Shown in pieces: positions 24,565 through 34,239 of a stretch of DNA of 64,000 nucleotides. This DNA comes from Bacteroidetes bacterium UBA2364 (GTDB taxonomy: Bacteria > Bacteroidota > Rhodothermia > Rhodothermales > UBA2364), in the NCBI GenBank assembly GCA_002344075.1, contig DDTM01000086.1, positions 1-64,000 of the forward strand, written 5' to 3'. The notes under the pieces were generated by a model. The model saw nothing but the letters and a program-made list of their open reading frames with translations. It was not told where the DNA came from and made no database searches. Positions within the stretch are counted from its first letter, which is position 1; every line of letters starts with the position of its first letter. A program made the position numbers and the translations under genes.

Positions 24565-25502
24565 TTCCCCTCCAATTCGGCAACCTTCTTAAGGAAATAA
24601 TCGGCCCGAAGAGGCTGAAGTTTGGCTAATCGCTTATAAACCGAAATGGCTTCGCTGTATTGCTTTTGGGTGGTATAAATGCGGGCCAAGGTTTCGGAAA
24701 CCATGTCTTCGGTATCGGTTTCATCTTCTGGAAGTACTGCAACTTCAATGCTTTCCGGATTTGGAATGATGCGCGGTGCTTGATCCAATTGTGCGATTAA
24801 GTCATCTATATTAGAGAACACCGTGTCAATATGGGCTTGTGGTTCCAGCATCGGTGGTTCAATATACTGAAACGCTTCTTTAAGCGTATGCCAAGAGACT
24901 TCAGGATAATTCAGGGCGCTGGGTTGTGGTTCAGCCCATTCAAAATCAACGTTCACTTCCACAATCGAGGTTTCAAGTAGAGGCTCTGGGGAGGATAAAA
25001 CGGGCTGCGGCATGGGGGCTTCCTGCGTAGGCGCCACAAAGGTTTCGGGGGCGGCACTTTCTTTGGGCAAGGGCGGGGGTTTAGGAACCAATGGTTTATG
25101 ATGCGGCAGAGGTGGCGGGATAATTTTCTGGGTGACGGGCAGATGCAGCCGTTGCGGGCGCTCAAAGTGAGGGTTAAAATCCGCACGATCGGTGTTGTTC
25201 CGCACATCTGCACGACGAGTAGGTCTCGGCGGCAGAAGGCGGTCTATTTGCCGCCGAATGAAGGTACTATTGGGTACCAAAAACCATGCATGTTGCCACG
25301 CATTCAAGGCCTCGTCTGTCCGACCCACTTTTTCAGCGGTTTCGGCCAAAAGGATGAAGAGCGGGGCGTGTGCAGGAAAAGACCTTGAGGCCTCGCGCAG
25401 CAACTTTAGCGCGTCCTCCATACGTCCCTGATCTATGAAACGGTGAATATCATTTAGACGTTGGGTAAGCATATACCTAAGCGATTCTCCTGTAATGTCC
25501 AT
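24561..25502 (-). CDS. TPR protein with proline-rich middle
   Basis: 313 residues, soluble. One TPR-like pair lies at residues ~17-80 (DQGRMEDALKLLREASRSFP, GRTDEALNAWQHAWFLVP), then a Pro/Glu-rich unstructured stretch (~90-240: PPPLPHHKPLVPKPPPLP). A C-terminal TPR follows (EDMVSETLARIYTTQKQYSEAISVYKRLAKLQP). The separated TPRs suggest a scaffold that binds partners at both ends. It follows the glycosyltransferase by 54 bp and overlaps the hydrolase start, so it is part of the same operon. No enzymatic motif. Confidence 0.78.
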   Translation of the reverse strand: MDITGESLRYMLTQRLNDIHRFIDQGRMEDALKLLREASRSFPAHAPLFILLAETAEKVGRTDEALNAWQHAWFLVPNSTFIRRQIDRLLPPRPTRRADVRNNTDRADFNPHFERPQRLHLPVTQKIIPPPLPHHKPLVPKPPPLPKESAAPETFVAPTQEAPMPQPVLSSPEPLLETSIVEVNVDFEWAEPQPSALNYPEVSWHTLKEAFQYIEPPMLEPQAHIDTVFSNIDDLIAQLDQAPRIIPNPESIEVAVLPEDETDTEDMVSETLARIYTTQKQYSEAISVYKRLAKLQPLRADYFLKKVAELEGK

Positions 25503-25556
25503 CGGGCCATCCTTGAGATGGGTGTTGCAGGATGCGGAATAAGAATCCTACCGGAA

Positions 25557-27077
25557 TCAGACAGCACCAGCCTTACGTGCCGTCCAAAATTGTTGCAGAT
25601 TATAGCCACTCACTAATGCAAACCCTGCGGCAAACATCGCCTGAAAAGGAACAGCGGCCCATTCTCCAATATAGATCGTCATGGCGACTCCGGCAATACA
25701 ATATAAGGCAGCAAAGGCTTCTAACCAGACCACTGGCGAAATCTTTTTGTTGGAGTACTTGTTTTTGGTGGTGATGGCCGATTGTACATTAGATGCCTTA
25801 TCACTCAATTTGGGAGTACGCACAAACTCTGTTTTTTTACCCCGAAATGCTTGCAAGACGGCACGGGTATTGTTAATTGAAAGCCCCATACTGCCTGCCA
25901 TAAATCCGGGCAGTACCAAAAGCCTTCTGGCCCAATTGGGGTATAAGGCGCGTTGTGCAAAGATTTGGGTGATTACCACGCCAGCGAAGGCCAGAAAGCC
26001 CAATCCCAAAACGGCAAAATAGGCATCTCCAGGCCCCAAGCCCATCCAACGAAGTACCAAGAGTGGAACATGAATCAAGGCTACGGTGACCACAAAGGGA
26101 AATACAATAAAATTAGTGATATGAAACGTCCCCTCAACTTTCACTTTTAGTGGTTGTTTAGCACGCCAAAGCATTTTGAGAAGCTTAAAAGAAGTTTCTG
26201 CTGCACCTTTCGTCCACCGAAACTGTTGTGTCCGAAGGGCGGCCATATCTACAGGAAGTTCTGCCGGTACTTCCACCTCGTTCAGGTATTTAAACTTCCA
26301 GCCCTTCATTTGTGCGCGGTAGCTCAGGTCAAGGTCTTCGGTAAGCGTATCACTTTCCCAGCCACCCGCGTCGTCAATACAGTCCCGCCGCCAGATACCA
26401 GCTGTCCCATTAAAGTTCATAAAACATCCGGTCGTGTTACGTACATATTGCTCGATGGCAAAGTGTACATCCAGACTCGCCGCCTGAATGCGCGTAAGAT
26501 ACGAGGCATCGCCATTAATATGCCCCCATCGGCTCTGTACCAGCCCTACTTTCGGGTCATCGAGGAAGTGCGGAACCAATTTGCGCAGATATTCGGACGA
26601 AGGCGTAAAATCCGCATCAAAAATACAGATAAGATCCCCCTTTGCAAAGGTCATGGCATTTTGCAAGGCTCCCGCTTTATAGCCCGTTCGGTCGGTCCGG
26701 TGTACATGAATAATGTCTAATCCACGCTTTTGCCAATAGATAACACGCTTTTCCACAATGTCTTTGGTGTCGTCGGTAGAATCATCCAAAACCTGAATTT
26801 CCAATTTGTTACGCGGGTAGTCTAAGGCAGCACAAATGTCTATGATGCGTTCAGCGACATAGGATTCGTTGAACATGGGCAGCTGTACCGTTACGATAGG
26901 CCACGAAGCGTCTGGTATTGCGAGATCGTCGGGATCTGGGACTTTACCTTCGATGAGGCGACTTTTCCGTGCAAAACCCACCGCGAGACTGAGCAGGTTG
27001 AGTCCGTAAATGATGATCACGGCCATCGAGATGGCATACAAAGCGGCAACAATGGTGGGCCAAGGCAGGCTGCTCAT
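25557..27077 (-). CDS. Cellulose-synthase-like family 2 glycosyltransferase, membrane-bound
   Basis: 506 residues from ATG 27077, which directly precedes the first transmembrane helix (VAALYAISMAVIIIYGLNLL); a TTG 48 bp upstream would overlap lptE. The GT2 processive pattern is complete: FDADF (DxD), TEDLDLSYRAQMKGW and QQFRWTKG (QxxRW), with four or five C-terminal helices forming the exit pore. Such enzymes build beta-linked polysaccharides or glycolipid sugars and push the chain across the inner membrane. It carries no PilZ domain, so c-di-GMP control is not evident. Its place next to lptE suggests an envelope polysaccharide or lipid-linked glycan. Confidence 0.88.
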   Translation of the reverse strand: MSSLPWPTIVAALYAISMAVIIIYGLNLLSLAVGFARKSRLIEGKVPDPDDLAIPDASWPIVTVQLPMFNESYVAERIIDICAALDYPRNKLEIQVLDDSTDDTKDIVEKRVIYWQKRGLDIIHVHRTDRTGYKAGALQNAMTFAKGDLICIFDADFTPSSEYLRKLVPHFLDDPKVGLVQSRWGHINGDASYLTRIQAASLDVHFAIEQYVRNTTGCFMNFNGTAGIWRRDCIDDAGGWESDTLTEDLDLSYRAQMKGWKFKYLNEVEVPAELPVDMAALRTQQFRWTKGAAETSFKLLKMLWRAKQPLKVKVEGTFHITNFIVFPFVVTVALIHVPLLVLRWMGLGPGDAYFAVLGLGFLAFAGVVITQIFAQRALYPNWARRLLVLPGFMAGSMGLSINNTRAVLQAFRGKKTEFVRTPKLSDKASNVQSAITTKNKYSNKKISPVVWLEAFAALYCIAGVAMTIYIGEWAAVPFQAMFAAGFALVSGYNLQQFWTARKAGAV

Positions 27078-27118
27078 GTCTGATGCAAGTTGGGTTGTGG
27101 ATAAATCCGATGTGGAAC

Positions 27119-27640
27119 CTACCAATCGGAGGTGGCGGCGGTAAATATATCGTTCGCGATGTTTTCGAGCACTTCTTTTGCGGTCTGGTATTCCGTTTTT
27201 CGGCTGTCATTGGGGTCATACTCCGCCGACTGCGAAAAGTCACGACGGAAAAGTTCTTTTTGCTCCAACTGACTGGTATAAGTTGCTGTCACGACTAAAC
27301 TTACCCGATTACGGGTGGCCTGTTCGGTACTGGATACCGCCGTCGGCTGGTTGGTATATTGCCGGATGGTACAGAGCACCACCACATCGGCATCAAAATC
27401 GTTTTGCATCAAACGCAGCCGTGTTTGTCGAACAAACTTGTTTACAAGGGCATTGCTTAAAACATCCCCTAAAGCGGGTTGGCCACTATTGCTTTGGTCT
27501 TCGATTGCAGGGATCGCAATGCGCTTAATTTTTTCGTCTATCGAAGTTCCGGACAAGCTGTAGTACCCACATCCCGTCGTATGCCCGAAAGACATCAAAA
27601 GTAGTAAGACTGACAAAATACGGCGACTGAGAGGTTTCAT
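27119..27640 (-). CDS. lptE: LptE-like LPS-assembly lipoprotein
   Basis: 173 residues from ATG 27640 (MKPLSRRILSVLLLLM), the start that gives a basic n-region and hydrophobic core before the acylated Cys in TTGCGYYSLSG. GCGYYSLSGTSIDEKIKRIAIP and PALGDVLSNALVNKFVRQTRL are the usual LptE (LptE/RlpB) opening and first helix; the C-terminal IANDIFTAATSDW is also typical. LptE plugs LptD in the outer membrane and helps place lipopolysaccharide. It sits 23 bp after the sigma-54 activator and 41 bp before the glycosyltransferase, a coupling of envelope genes. Confidence 0.88.
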   Translation of the reverse strand: MKPLSRRILSVLLLLMSFGHTTGCGYYSLSGTSIDEKIKRIAIPAIEDQSNSGQPALGDVLSNALVNKFVRQTRLRLMQNDFDADVVVLCTIRQYTNQPTAVSSTEQATRNRVSLVVTATYTSQLEQKELFRRDFSQSAEYDPNDSRKTEYQTAKEVLENIANDIFTAATSDW

Positions 27641-27663
27641 CCGAATCATAATACAAAGATTCA

Positions 27664-29046
27664 TCACACATGACGGGGAGGGACCTTTTCTTCGGCCTCG
27701 TCTTCGGGTGCCGCAATCCCTAATTCATTTATTTTGCGGTATAAGGTACGTTCACTGATGCCCAAGGCTTTGGCCGTGAGTCGTCGGTTTCCATGATACC
27801 GTTGCAAGCCTTCCCGAATGAGCCGTTCTTCCATATCTTGAAAGGTTGGTAATTCATGGAAAACAAGGTTATTTATTGGGGCCGAGGTTTCATCCTGAAT
27901 TTCCGCTTCTTCAATGGTTTCTGAAACGACCGAAGTGGGAAAAGATACAACATCTGGAAGCCGAGTAGAAAATTCCTTAACGGTACGTGATGGGGTATCA
28001 GACCAACTCACTTCCGACGGGCCTGGTAATAAGGGGGAAGAAGTATCTGTTGGATAAACCCAACGCGCTTCTTCGGTCATGGGCTGAGGTGGGATACTTC
28101 CGTACCGAGCAACCCCTTCTTTGGTTGCCATAGCATGGAGAATGGCTTTCATCTCCCGCATTTCCAGCTTCATTTCAAGCAAAAGGCGGTACAGCAATTC
28201 GGGTGAGTTGCCGAAAGGATCTTCCGAACGGTTACTTCCCGGATAGATCAACGCCTGATTGGCCGTTACCCCTCGTAATAAGGGCTGAAGGTCTGCTACG
28301 GTGAGGGTTTCCGAACGTACCAATACCGTTGCCTGCTCGGCGGTATTCCTAAGTTCTCGGATATTACCCGGCCAACGATATTGCATCAACAGGCTTCGGG
28401 CTGAGTCGTCTATTTTTTTACGTGGCGCATTATACTGCTGACCAAAACGAAACAGAAAATATTCAAACAAAGGCAAGATGTCTTCTTTGCGGTCGCGTAA
28501 TGGAGGAACCTGCAAGGTAACCGTAGAAAGACGATAATACAAATCCTCCCTAAATCGTCCGGAACGGACTTCTTCGGCGAGGTTACGGTTGGTAGCTGCC
28601 ACCACGCGGGCGTTTACTTTTTGCGTTTTGGAGGAACCTACCCGGCTGAATTGTCCAGACTCCAACACCCGCAACAACCGGACCTGTGCGGACATAGGTA
28701 GTTCGCCAATTTCGTCTAAAAAAATGCTACTATTATCCGCTTCTTCAAAATATCCGGCACGTCGTTCTGTTGCACCTGTATAAGACCCTTTTTCGTGACC
28801 GAAAAGTTCAGACTCGATAAGCCCCTCTGGAATGGCTCCACAGTTTACCACCACCATCGGACGGTGGCGTCGTGCAGAGAGGCCATGCAACGCTTGTGCA
28901 ATGAGTTCCTTACCCACGCCGCTTTCGCCTTCAATCAATACTGTGATATCGCTGGGTGCGACCATGCGTACCCGATCTATCAGTTGCCAAAATGCAACCG
29001 AGTTTCCACGTAACCCAAACCGTTCTTGTAGCGCCTGCCTATCCAT
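27664..29046 (-). CDS. Sigma-54-dependent transcriptional activator without receiver domain
   Basis: 460 residues. The AAA+ domain starts almost at the N-terminus. Walker A is GESGVGKE (40-47), the sigma-54 contact loop is GSYTGA (87-92; most members have GAFTGA) and Walker B is IFLDEIGE (108-115). The R-finger region is GRFREDLYYRLSTVTLQVPPLRDR, and PGNIRELRN (~235) completes the domain. Then comes a long variable linker (~265-410) rich in Ser/Thr/Pro. The C-terminal Fis-type HTH is NRRLTAKALGISERTLYRKI. With no N-terminal sensory domain, activity may depend on amount or on partners binding the linker. First gene of the lptE-glycosyltransferase run. Confidence 0.93.
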   Translation of the reverse strand: MDRQALQERFGLRGNSVAFWQLIDRVRMVAPSDITVLIEGESGVGKELIAQALHGLSARRHRPMVVVNCGAIPEGLIESELFGHEKGSYTGATERRAGYFEEADNSSIFLDEIGELPMSAQVRLLRVLESGQFSRVGSSKTQKVNARVVAATNRNLAEEVRSGRFREDLYYRLSTVTLQVPPLRDRKEDILPLFEYFLFRFGQQYNAPRKKIDDSARSLLMQYRWPGNIRELRNTAEQATVLVRSETLTVADLQPLLRGVTANQALIYPGSNRSEDPFGNSPELLYRLLLEMKLEMREMKAILHAMATKEGVARYGSIPPQPMTEEARWVYPTDTSSPLLPGPSEVSWSDTPSRTVKEFSTRLPDVVSFPTSVVSETIEEAEIQDETSAPINNLVFHELPTFQDMEERLIREGLQRYHGNRRLTAKALGISERTLYRKINELGIAAPEDEAEEKVPPRHV

Positions 29047-29130
29047 AAGTGTTTTTTTATATCTAATAATGACACATTGACAGAAAGTTTCTGCACTTCA
29101 GCGATCTTGTCATGAAGATATGATGCCCAC

Positions 29131-29164
29131 AAAAAAATCCCCTGTACGCATAGGCACAAGGGAT
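29131..29164 (-). terminator. Rho-independent terminator of the acyl-CoA carboxylase gene
   Basis: On the minus strand, ATCCC-TTGT pairs with ACAGGGGAT (one C-A mismatch), followed by seven T's. It lies 33 bp after the carboxylase stop and keeps its transcript out of the sigma-54 activator gene. Confidence 0.8.
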
Positions 29165-29196
29165 GGTCATTTTACAAGCAACCGTCCGGGGAAACA

Positions 29197-30741
29197 TTAG
29201 AGCGGGATATTGCCGTGTTTCTTCTTCGGGTTATTAATGATTTTATTCTTCATCATTTCCAAGCCAGCAATCAATCGCTTCCGGGTCTCAGATGGCATGA
29301 TCACATCATCCACAAAACCGCGTTCGGCAGCGATATACGGATTGGCAAACTTTTCGCGGTATTCCTGAATGAGTACTTCGGCTGCGGCCTCTTTGTCCTC
29401 CGCTTCCGAGATTTGCTTCCGGAAGATGATTTCTACTGCACCTTTTGGCCCCATTACCGCAATTTCGGCGGTAGGCCAAGCAAAGTTGAGGTCACCACGT
29501 ATGTGTTTGGAGTTCATCACATCGTAAGCACCGCCATACGCTTTACGGGTAATCACGGTGAGGCGTGGAACGGTAGCCTCGCAGAAGGCATACAACAACT
29601 TGGCCCCATGCCGGATAATGCCGCGCCACTCTTGGTCGGTCCCTGGCAAGAACCCCGGAACATCTTCAAACACTACCAGAGGAATATTAAACGCATCGCA
29701 GAAGCGGACAAAACGTGCCCCCTTCGTCGAGGCATCAATATCCAATACACCTGCCAGTACAGCCGGTTGGTTGGCAACCACTCCAATAGGACGCCCATTC
29801 AAGCGGGCAAATCCGACCACAATATTGCCCGCAAAGTCTGGATGAATCTCAAAGAAATTGCCGTCATCCACGATTGCGCGGATAACATCTTTCATCTCAT
29901 AAGGCTTATTGGGATTCTCCGGCACAAATTCATTGAGTTCCGGAACGAGGCGGTCTGCCGGATCTGAAGTACCAAAAATAGGCGGTTGTTCCTCGCAATT
30001 CTGAGGCAAGAAAGAAAGGAGTTCACGAATTCGGAACAGGCAGTCGGCCTCACTTTCGCAAGCAAGGTGCGCGACACCACTCTTGGAAGCATGGGTATCT
30101 GCACCGCCCAATTCTTCGGAAGTCACATGTTCATTTGTCACGGTCTTCACCACATCTGGCCCCGTCACAAACATATAACTCGACTCTTTAACCATAAACA
30201 CAAAGTCGGTGATGGCAGGGCTATACACCGCGCCTCCTGCACAAGGGCCTAAAATGGCTGAAATTTGTGGTACGACACCTGATGACAACGTATTCAGCAA
30301 GAAGATATCGGCATATCCGCCCAAGGACATGACCCCTTCTTGAATCCGTGCGCCGCCCGAATCGTTCAGACCAATCACGGGCGCACCATTATCCATGGCC
30401 ATTTTCATAATCTTGACGATCTTCTCGGCATGGGTCTCCGAAAGCGAACCGCCAAATACCGTAAAGTCTTGGCTAAAGACATAAACCGTGCGGCCATTGA
30501 TCGTTCCATAGCCCGTCACTACACCGTCGCCATACGGGCGGTCTTCCTCCATTCCAAAATCGCGGCTACGGTGGCGGACAAAAATGCCCATTTCCTGAAA
30601 CGAACCTGGATCCAATAAGAGATCTATCCGTTCACGAGCCGTCAGCTTGCCTTTGGCATGTTGCTTCTCAATACGTTTAACGCCACCTCCCAAAAAGGCC
30701 TCGGCACGGCGGGCTTCCAAGTCCTGAAAAATTGCTGACAT
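29197..30741 (-). CDS. pccB: Acyl-CoA carboxylase beta subunit (propionyl-/methylmalonyl-CoA type)
   Basis: 514 residues, full length for carboxyltransferase subunits. The opening QHAKGKLTARERIDLLLDPGSF, DFTVFGGSLSETHAEKIVKI, LNDSGGARIQEGV, ILGPCAGGAVYSPA, the C-terminal VFEDVPGFLPGTDQEW with GAKLLYAF, and TRKAYGGAYDVM are the PccB/MmdA signatures. It transfers CO2 from biotin to propionyl-CoA, giving methylmalonyl-CoA, or the reverse. The biotin carboxylase partner is not in this window and the gene is alone between its own terminator and a repeat-containing spacer. Sequence alone does not separate PccB from a decarboxylase alpha chain. Confidence 0.9.
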   Translation of the reverse strand: MSAIFQDLEARRAEAFLGGGVKRIEKQHAKGKLTARERIDLLLDPGSFQEMGIFVRHRSRDFGMEEDRPYGDGVVTGYGTINGRTVYVFSQDFTVFGGSLSETHAEKIVKIMKMAMDNGAPVIGLNDSGGARIQEGVMSLGGYADIFLLNTLSSGVVPQISAILGPCAGGAVYSPAITDFVFMVKESSYMFVTGPDVVKTVTNEHVTSEELGGADTHASKSGVAHLACESEADCLFRIRELLSFLPQNCEEQPPIFGTSDPADRLVPELNEFVPENPNKPYEMKDVIRAIVDDGNFFEIHPDFAGNIVVGFARLNGRPIGVVANQPAVLAGVLDIDASTKGARFVRFCDAFNIPLVVFEDVPGFLPGTDQEWRGIIRHGAKLLYAFCEATVPRLTVITRKAYGGAYDVMNSKHIRGDLNFAWPTAEIAVMGPKGAVEIIFRKQISEAEDKEAAAEVLIQEYREKFANPYIAAERGFVDDVIMPSETRKRLIAGLEMMKNKIINNPKKKHGNIPL

Positions 30742-31054
30742 AGTAGAAGAGGTTAATTCAAAATAAGGAGCAGGGAAAGGGTGCTATATGATACAGCGTT
30801 TCCTTACCCCTACGCTTGAAGATTCGCTGATTTTGTTGAAAATGAAGTAAGAAGATCGGGTATTTTATTTGTGAAGCCACCACCGAGGCGTGGAAAAACG
30901 ATGCGGGCTATTTGGGGTTTCAGGACGATTATGGATTATTACCCCCCGATATTGTTTTTCATTACCAGAACGGATTCATTTTAATGCCGCCCCTACGGGA
31001 CCCCAACAAAAAAGGCTACCTTTGAAAGATAGCCTTTTCCATCTGCAAACTCGG
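30742..31054. other. Spacer with a partial hairpin repeat and the HtrA terminator
   Basis: No coding frame. It holds the acyl-CoA carboxylase promoter side (right after 30741), a partial copy C of the hairpin repeat (near 30985-31000, GCCCC-TAC-GGGA, second arm incomplete), and the HtrA terminator (31007-31040). Confidence 0.55.
31007..31040 (-). terminator. Rho-independent terminator of the HtrA gene
   Basis: AAAGGCTA (31011-31018) pairs with TAGCCTTT (31030-31037). A-rich sequence to the left gives the T-run on the minus strand. It lies 18 bp downstream of the protease stop codon. Confidence 0.8.
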
Positions 31055-32581
31055 TTACGGCTTAGTGAATGCTGTAAGTACCGTATTTCCACCGGGGTAT
31101 TGTCCACGCAGGTAAATAACATCCCCCGATTTATAGCTTTTGTATTCCCGCAGGAAATCCGTCTTAGATTTCACCACTACCATATCATTGCGGTTCTTCC
31201 CCACAAACTGAATCAGGAAATTAGAACGCAGATCCGCTTCTTTAAAGGCAACTCCGATCGGCGATACATCGGTCACGAGTACACCAGAGGCGTTTTCGCT
31301 GAACTTTAGGCGCTGACGGATATCTGTGGTCAGGTTTTCTAACGAGAAGCCCAGTTTATCGAGTGTAGTTTTGGTATCCTCATCTTCTCCGCTTTCATTT
31401 CCTGTATCTGTTCCCGCATCTACAAGTGTTTCTGCGGGACGTTCAGCGAGGGTTACCGTGGTTTTCTTTTCTTTGCCATCGCGGAAGTAAGTTAGAACCA
31501 CCTTCGTACCGGGAAGCATATTGGCTACCATAGAACGTAATTGGTCTGGGCTATTGATTTTACGGCCGTTTATGGCGGTAATCACATCGTCTGCAATCAA
31601 ACCCGATTTTTGCGCGGGCGAGTCGTCATTTACACTACTGACCAATGCCCCACCGGTAGGTAGATTCATCGCACGTGCCAAGCCACTTGGGACAGGTGCA
31701 GGCATCAGCCCCAGAAATCCATAGCTCACTTTACCTTTATTAATGATTTGATCCACTGAATTGCGAACAATGTCTGCCGGGATCGCAAATCCGATGCCCT
31801 GAGAACCACCAGAGCGGGAAAGGATGGCCGAATTCACCCCGATTACCTTACCTTGAAGGTTCAGCAGTGGGCCGCCGGAGTTTCCAGGATTAATGGCCGC
31901 ATCCGTTTGGATAAAACTGGAGAAGGTGGTTAGTTCTGCTTTATTGCGTCCCATCGCACTAATAATACCCGCCGTAACCGTATTTCCGAGGTCTTGTTCG
32001 AAGGGTGAGCCAATGGCCACCACCCATTGTCCGACACGTAAATTAGCCACCTCTCCCAATTGCACGATTGGGAAGCCATTGCCTTCGATTTTGATCACTG
32101 CGAGATCGTTGCTCGCATCCGTACCAATGACTTTCGCTTTATAAGTTTTGCTATCGAAGGTTTTCACTTCCAATTCGGTTGCATCTTTTACCACGTGGTT
32201 ATTGGTTACGATATAACCATCTTCCCGAATCAGAAAGCCTGAGCCAAGCCCTTGCTGGAATTGATCGCGGGAACGCGGGGCATTGTTTTCATTGTCTTTT
32301 TCTTGTTCCTCGAAGAAAAAGCGGAAAGGTGAGTTGCCCCCAAACGGATTGGCCATCCCTTTCACTTTTTGGGTAGGGATTACTTGTACTACGGCTGGAT
32401 TTACGGTTTCGGCAACCGCAGAAAATGCATTTCCAAGGTCTTCCGGTGTGGGCATTTCGGAAGAAGCATGGACTTCGTTGGGCGCAAAAAATTTGGAACC
32501 GGCGGTAAATGCCATACCACCACCAAAGGCGGAGACCGCTATTAGGATCCCCATGAGCATTTTTCGCTTCATGTCTTTCAT
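31055..32581 (-). CDS. htrA: HtrA/Deg-family periplasmic serine protease
   Basis: 508 residues. The N-terminus (KRKMLMGILIAVSAFGGGMAF) is a signal peptide or anchor. The trypsin-like domain (~50-260) has His129 in VTNNHVV, Asp159 in NDLAVIKI and Ser235 in NPGNSGGPLL. Two PDZ domains follow: the first (~290-390) with YGFLGLMP and AQKSGLIADDVITAING, the second C-terminal with ASGVLVTDVSPIGVA and FLREYKSYKSGDVIYLRG. A long Phe/Glu-rich LA loop precedes the active His. This is the DegP/DegQ arrangement, which degrades or refolds misfolded envelope proteins. It is separated from the upstream fumC by a terminator, so it has its own promoter. Confidence 0.93.
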   Translation of the reverse strand: MKDMKRKMLMGILIAVSAFGGGMAFTAGSKFFAPNEVHASSEMPTPEDLGNAFSAVAETVNPAVVQVIPTQKVKGMANPFGGNSPFRFFFEEQEKDNENNAPRSRDQFQQGLGSGFLIREDGYIVTNNHVVKDATELEVKTFDSKTYKAKVIGTDASNDLAVIKIEGNGFPIVQLGEVANLRVGQWVVAIGSPFEQDLGNTVTAGIISAMGRNKAELTTFSSFIQTDAAINPGNSGGPLLNLQGKVIGVNSAILSRSGGSQGIGFAIPADIVRNSVDQIINKGKVSYGFLGLMPAPVPSGLARAMNLPTGGALVSSVNDDSPAQKSGLIADDVITAINGRKINSPDQLRSMVANMLPGTKVVLTYFRDGKEKKTTVTLAERPAETLVDAGTDTGNESGEDEDTKTTLDKLGFSLENLTTDIRQRLKFSENASGVLVTDVSPIGVAFKEADLRSNFLIQFVGKNRNDMVVVKSKTDFLREYKSYKSGDVIYLRGQYPGGNTVLTAFTKP

Positions 32582-32659
32582 CGCTTATGGGTTAAGTTTT
32601 GAATGGTTAGGGTTTATAAGATGGTTGCTTTCACGCAAAAATGTGGTTTGGGTTTCAAG

Positions 32660-32704
32660 TACAAAACGAAAGACATGCGTCTGAACAAATCCGGACGCAT
32701 GTCT
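32660..32704 (-). terminator. Rho-independent terminator of fumC
   Basis: A perfect 11-bp stem, AGACATGCGTC (32671-32681) with GACGCATGTCT (32694-32704), and a 12-nt loop. On the minus strand it is followed by TTCGTTTTGT, a modest T-run. Confidence 0.8.
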
Positions 32705-32838
32705 GATGTTCCAAACCACAGAACATGAATCGTAGCGAAGGGAAAACGGTCTTGCTACAACCAATATTGTGTTTGAGATAAAAAACACCCTCTTAAGAAG
32801 CATTTTCTTTTCTATATATTATAACCCGAAAGCGGATC

Positions 32839-34239
32839 TTAGCTTCCCGGAATTCCTGCTTCGGTCATACTTCGTACATCCAAGACTGCATCCAGTTCTT
32901 CATCGGTCAGTAGGCCCAATTCTTTTACCACTACACGAACGGATTTGTGTTCTTTGGCCGATTGTTTGGCCACCTTGGCCGCCATGTCGTAGCCGATGGT
33001 TCTATTGAGCGCGGTAGCAATTGATGGATTGAGTTCCAGTAATTCTTTACAACGCGCTTCGTTCGCCACAATCCCATCAAGACATTTCGTGCGGAAGGCA
33101 TTAAGGCCATTAGACAAAATAGAGACACTTTCGAGCATGGCATGTGCCATCACAGGCATCATCACATTCAACTCAAAATTCCCCATTTGTCCGCCTACGG
33201 TAATGGTTGTCAGATTGCCTTGCACCCGCGCCGAAACCATCATCATCGCCTCGCTCATCACCGGATTCACCTTACCGGGCATGATGGAAGAGCCGGGCTG
33301 GAGGTCGGGCAACAAGACTTCACTGAGGCCACTGGTTGGACCAGAACCGAGCCAGCGAATGTCATTGACAATTTTCATCACCGAGACCGCAAGTGTATTT
33401 AAGGCTCCAGCCACCGAGACATAAGCATCTTTAGAAGCCTGTGCTTCCATGTGATTTTCGGCCTCATGGAAGGCAATGCCGGTTTGCTCGGAGATAGCCG
33501 AAATGGCATTAACCGGAAAAGCAGGCGGGCAGTTGATCCCCGTTCCGGTAGCCGTTCCGCCCAGAGCAAGCTCCGAGAGTTCCTCCGAGGCATGTTCGAT
33601 ACGGGTACGGGCTTTGGCGATTTGTGCAGCATATCCGCTAAATTCCTGTCCTAACCGAACAGGTGTGGCGTCCATAAGGTGGGTACGACCGCTTTTCACC
33701 ACATGATCAAAGGCTTTTGCTTTGGCTTTGAGTGATTCCTCGAAGGCGGTTAGGGCAGGAAGCAATTCCCGCTCGATTGCTACCCGCGCCGCTACGTGCA
33801 TGGCTGTTGGGATGACATCGTTCGAGGATTGCGACATATTTACATGGTCGTTGGGGTGGATTAATTTGCCACCTCGTTCGCCCCCCATTGCCACTGTGCC
33901 AAGATTAGAGATCACCTCGTTGGCATTCATATTGGTAGAGGTGCCGGAACCTGTCTGGAAAATATCCAAGACAAATTCAGCGTCCATTTTGCCAGCAATG
34001 ACTTTATCACAAGCGGCCTGAATTACCGCAGATTTTTCCGCATCCAATAAACCGATTTTCTCATTGGCAATGGCGCAAGATTTTTTAACAATGCCCAAGG
34101 CTTCGATAAAACGACGTGGAAAGCGCAGGGAACTAATGGGAAAGTTATGCTTGGCGCGTTCGGTTTGTGAACCATACCAAGCAGATGCCGGAACCTGGAC
34201 ATCGCCCATAGAGTCCCGTTCAATACGAAATTCACTCAT
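32839..34239 (-). CDS. fumC: Fumarate hydratase, class II
   Basis: 466 residues, normal length for class II fumarase. It begins with FRIERDSMGDVQVPASAWYGSQT and has HPNDHVNMSQSSNDVIPTAM (substrate-binding His/Ser), SGRTHLMDATPVRLGQEFSGYA and the family signature GSSIMPGKVNP near residue 318, whose Ser is the catalytic base loop. It converts fumarate to malate in the citric acid cycle without an iron-sulfur cluster. Divergent from panC, sharing a 118-bp upstream region, and with its own terminator. Confidence 0.96.
   Translation of the reverse strand: MSEFRIERDSMGDVQVPASAWYGSQTERAKHNFPISSLRFPRRFIEALGIVKKSCAIANEKIGLLDAEKSAVIQAACDKVIAGKMDAEFVLDIFQTGSGTSTNMNANEVISNLGTVAMGGERGGKLIHPNDHVNMSQSSNDVIPTAMHVAARVAIERELLPALTAFEESLKAKAKAFDHVVKSGRTHLMDATPVRLGQEFSGYAAQIAKARTRIEHASEELSELALGGTATGTGINCPPAFPVNAISAISEQTGIAFHEAENHMEAQASKDAYVSVAGALNTLAVSVMKIVNDIRWLGSGPTSGLSEVLLPDLQPGSSIMPGKVNPVMSEAMMMVSARVQGNLTTITVGGQMGNFELNVMMPVMAHAMLESVSILSNGLNAFRTKCLDGIVANEARCKELLELNPSIATALNRTIGYDMAAKVAKQSAKEHKSVRVVVKELGLLTDEELDAVLDVRSMTEAGIPGS

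Noticed and set aside
30890..31309. 139-codon plus-strand frame across the HtrA terminator
   Set aside because: Crosses a clear terminator and the end of the protease gene; composition is not protein-like.
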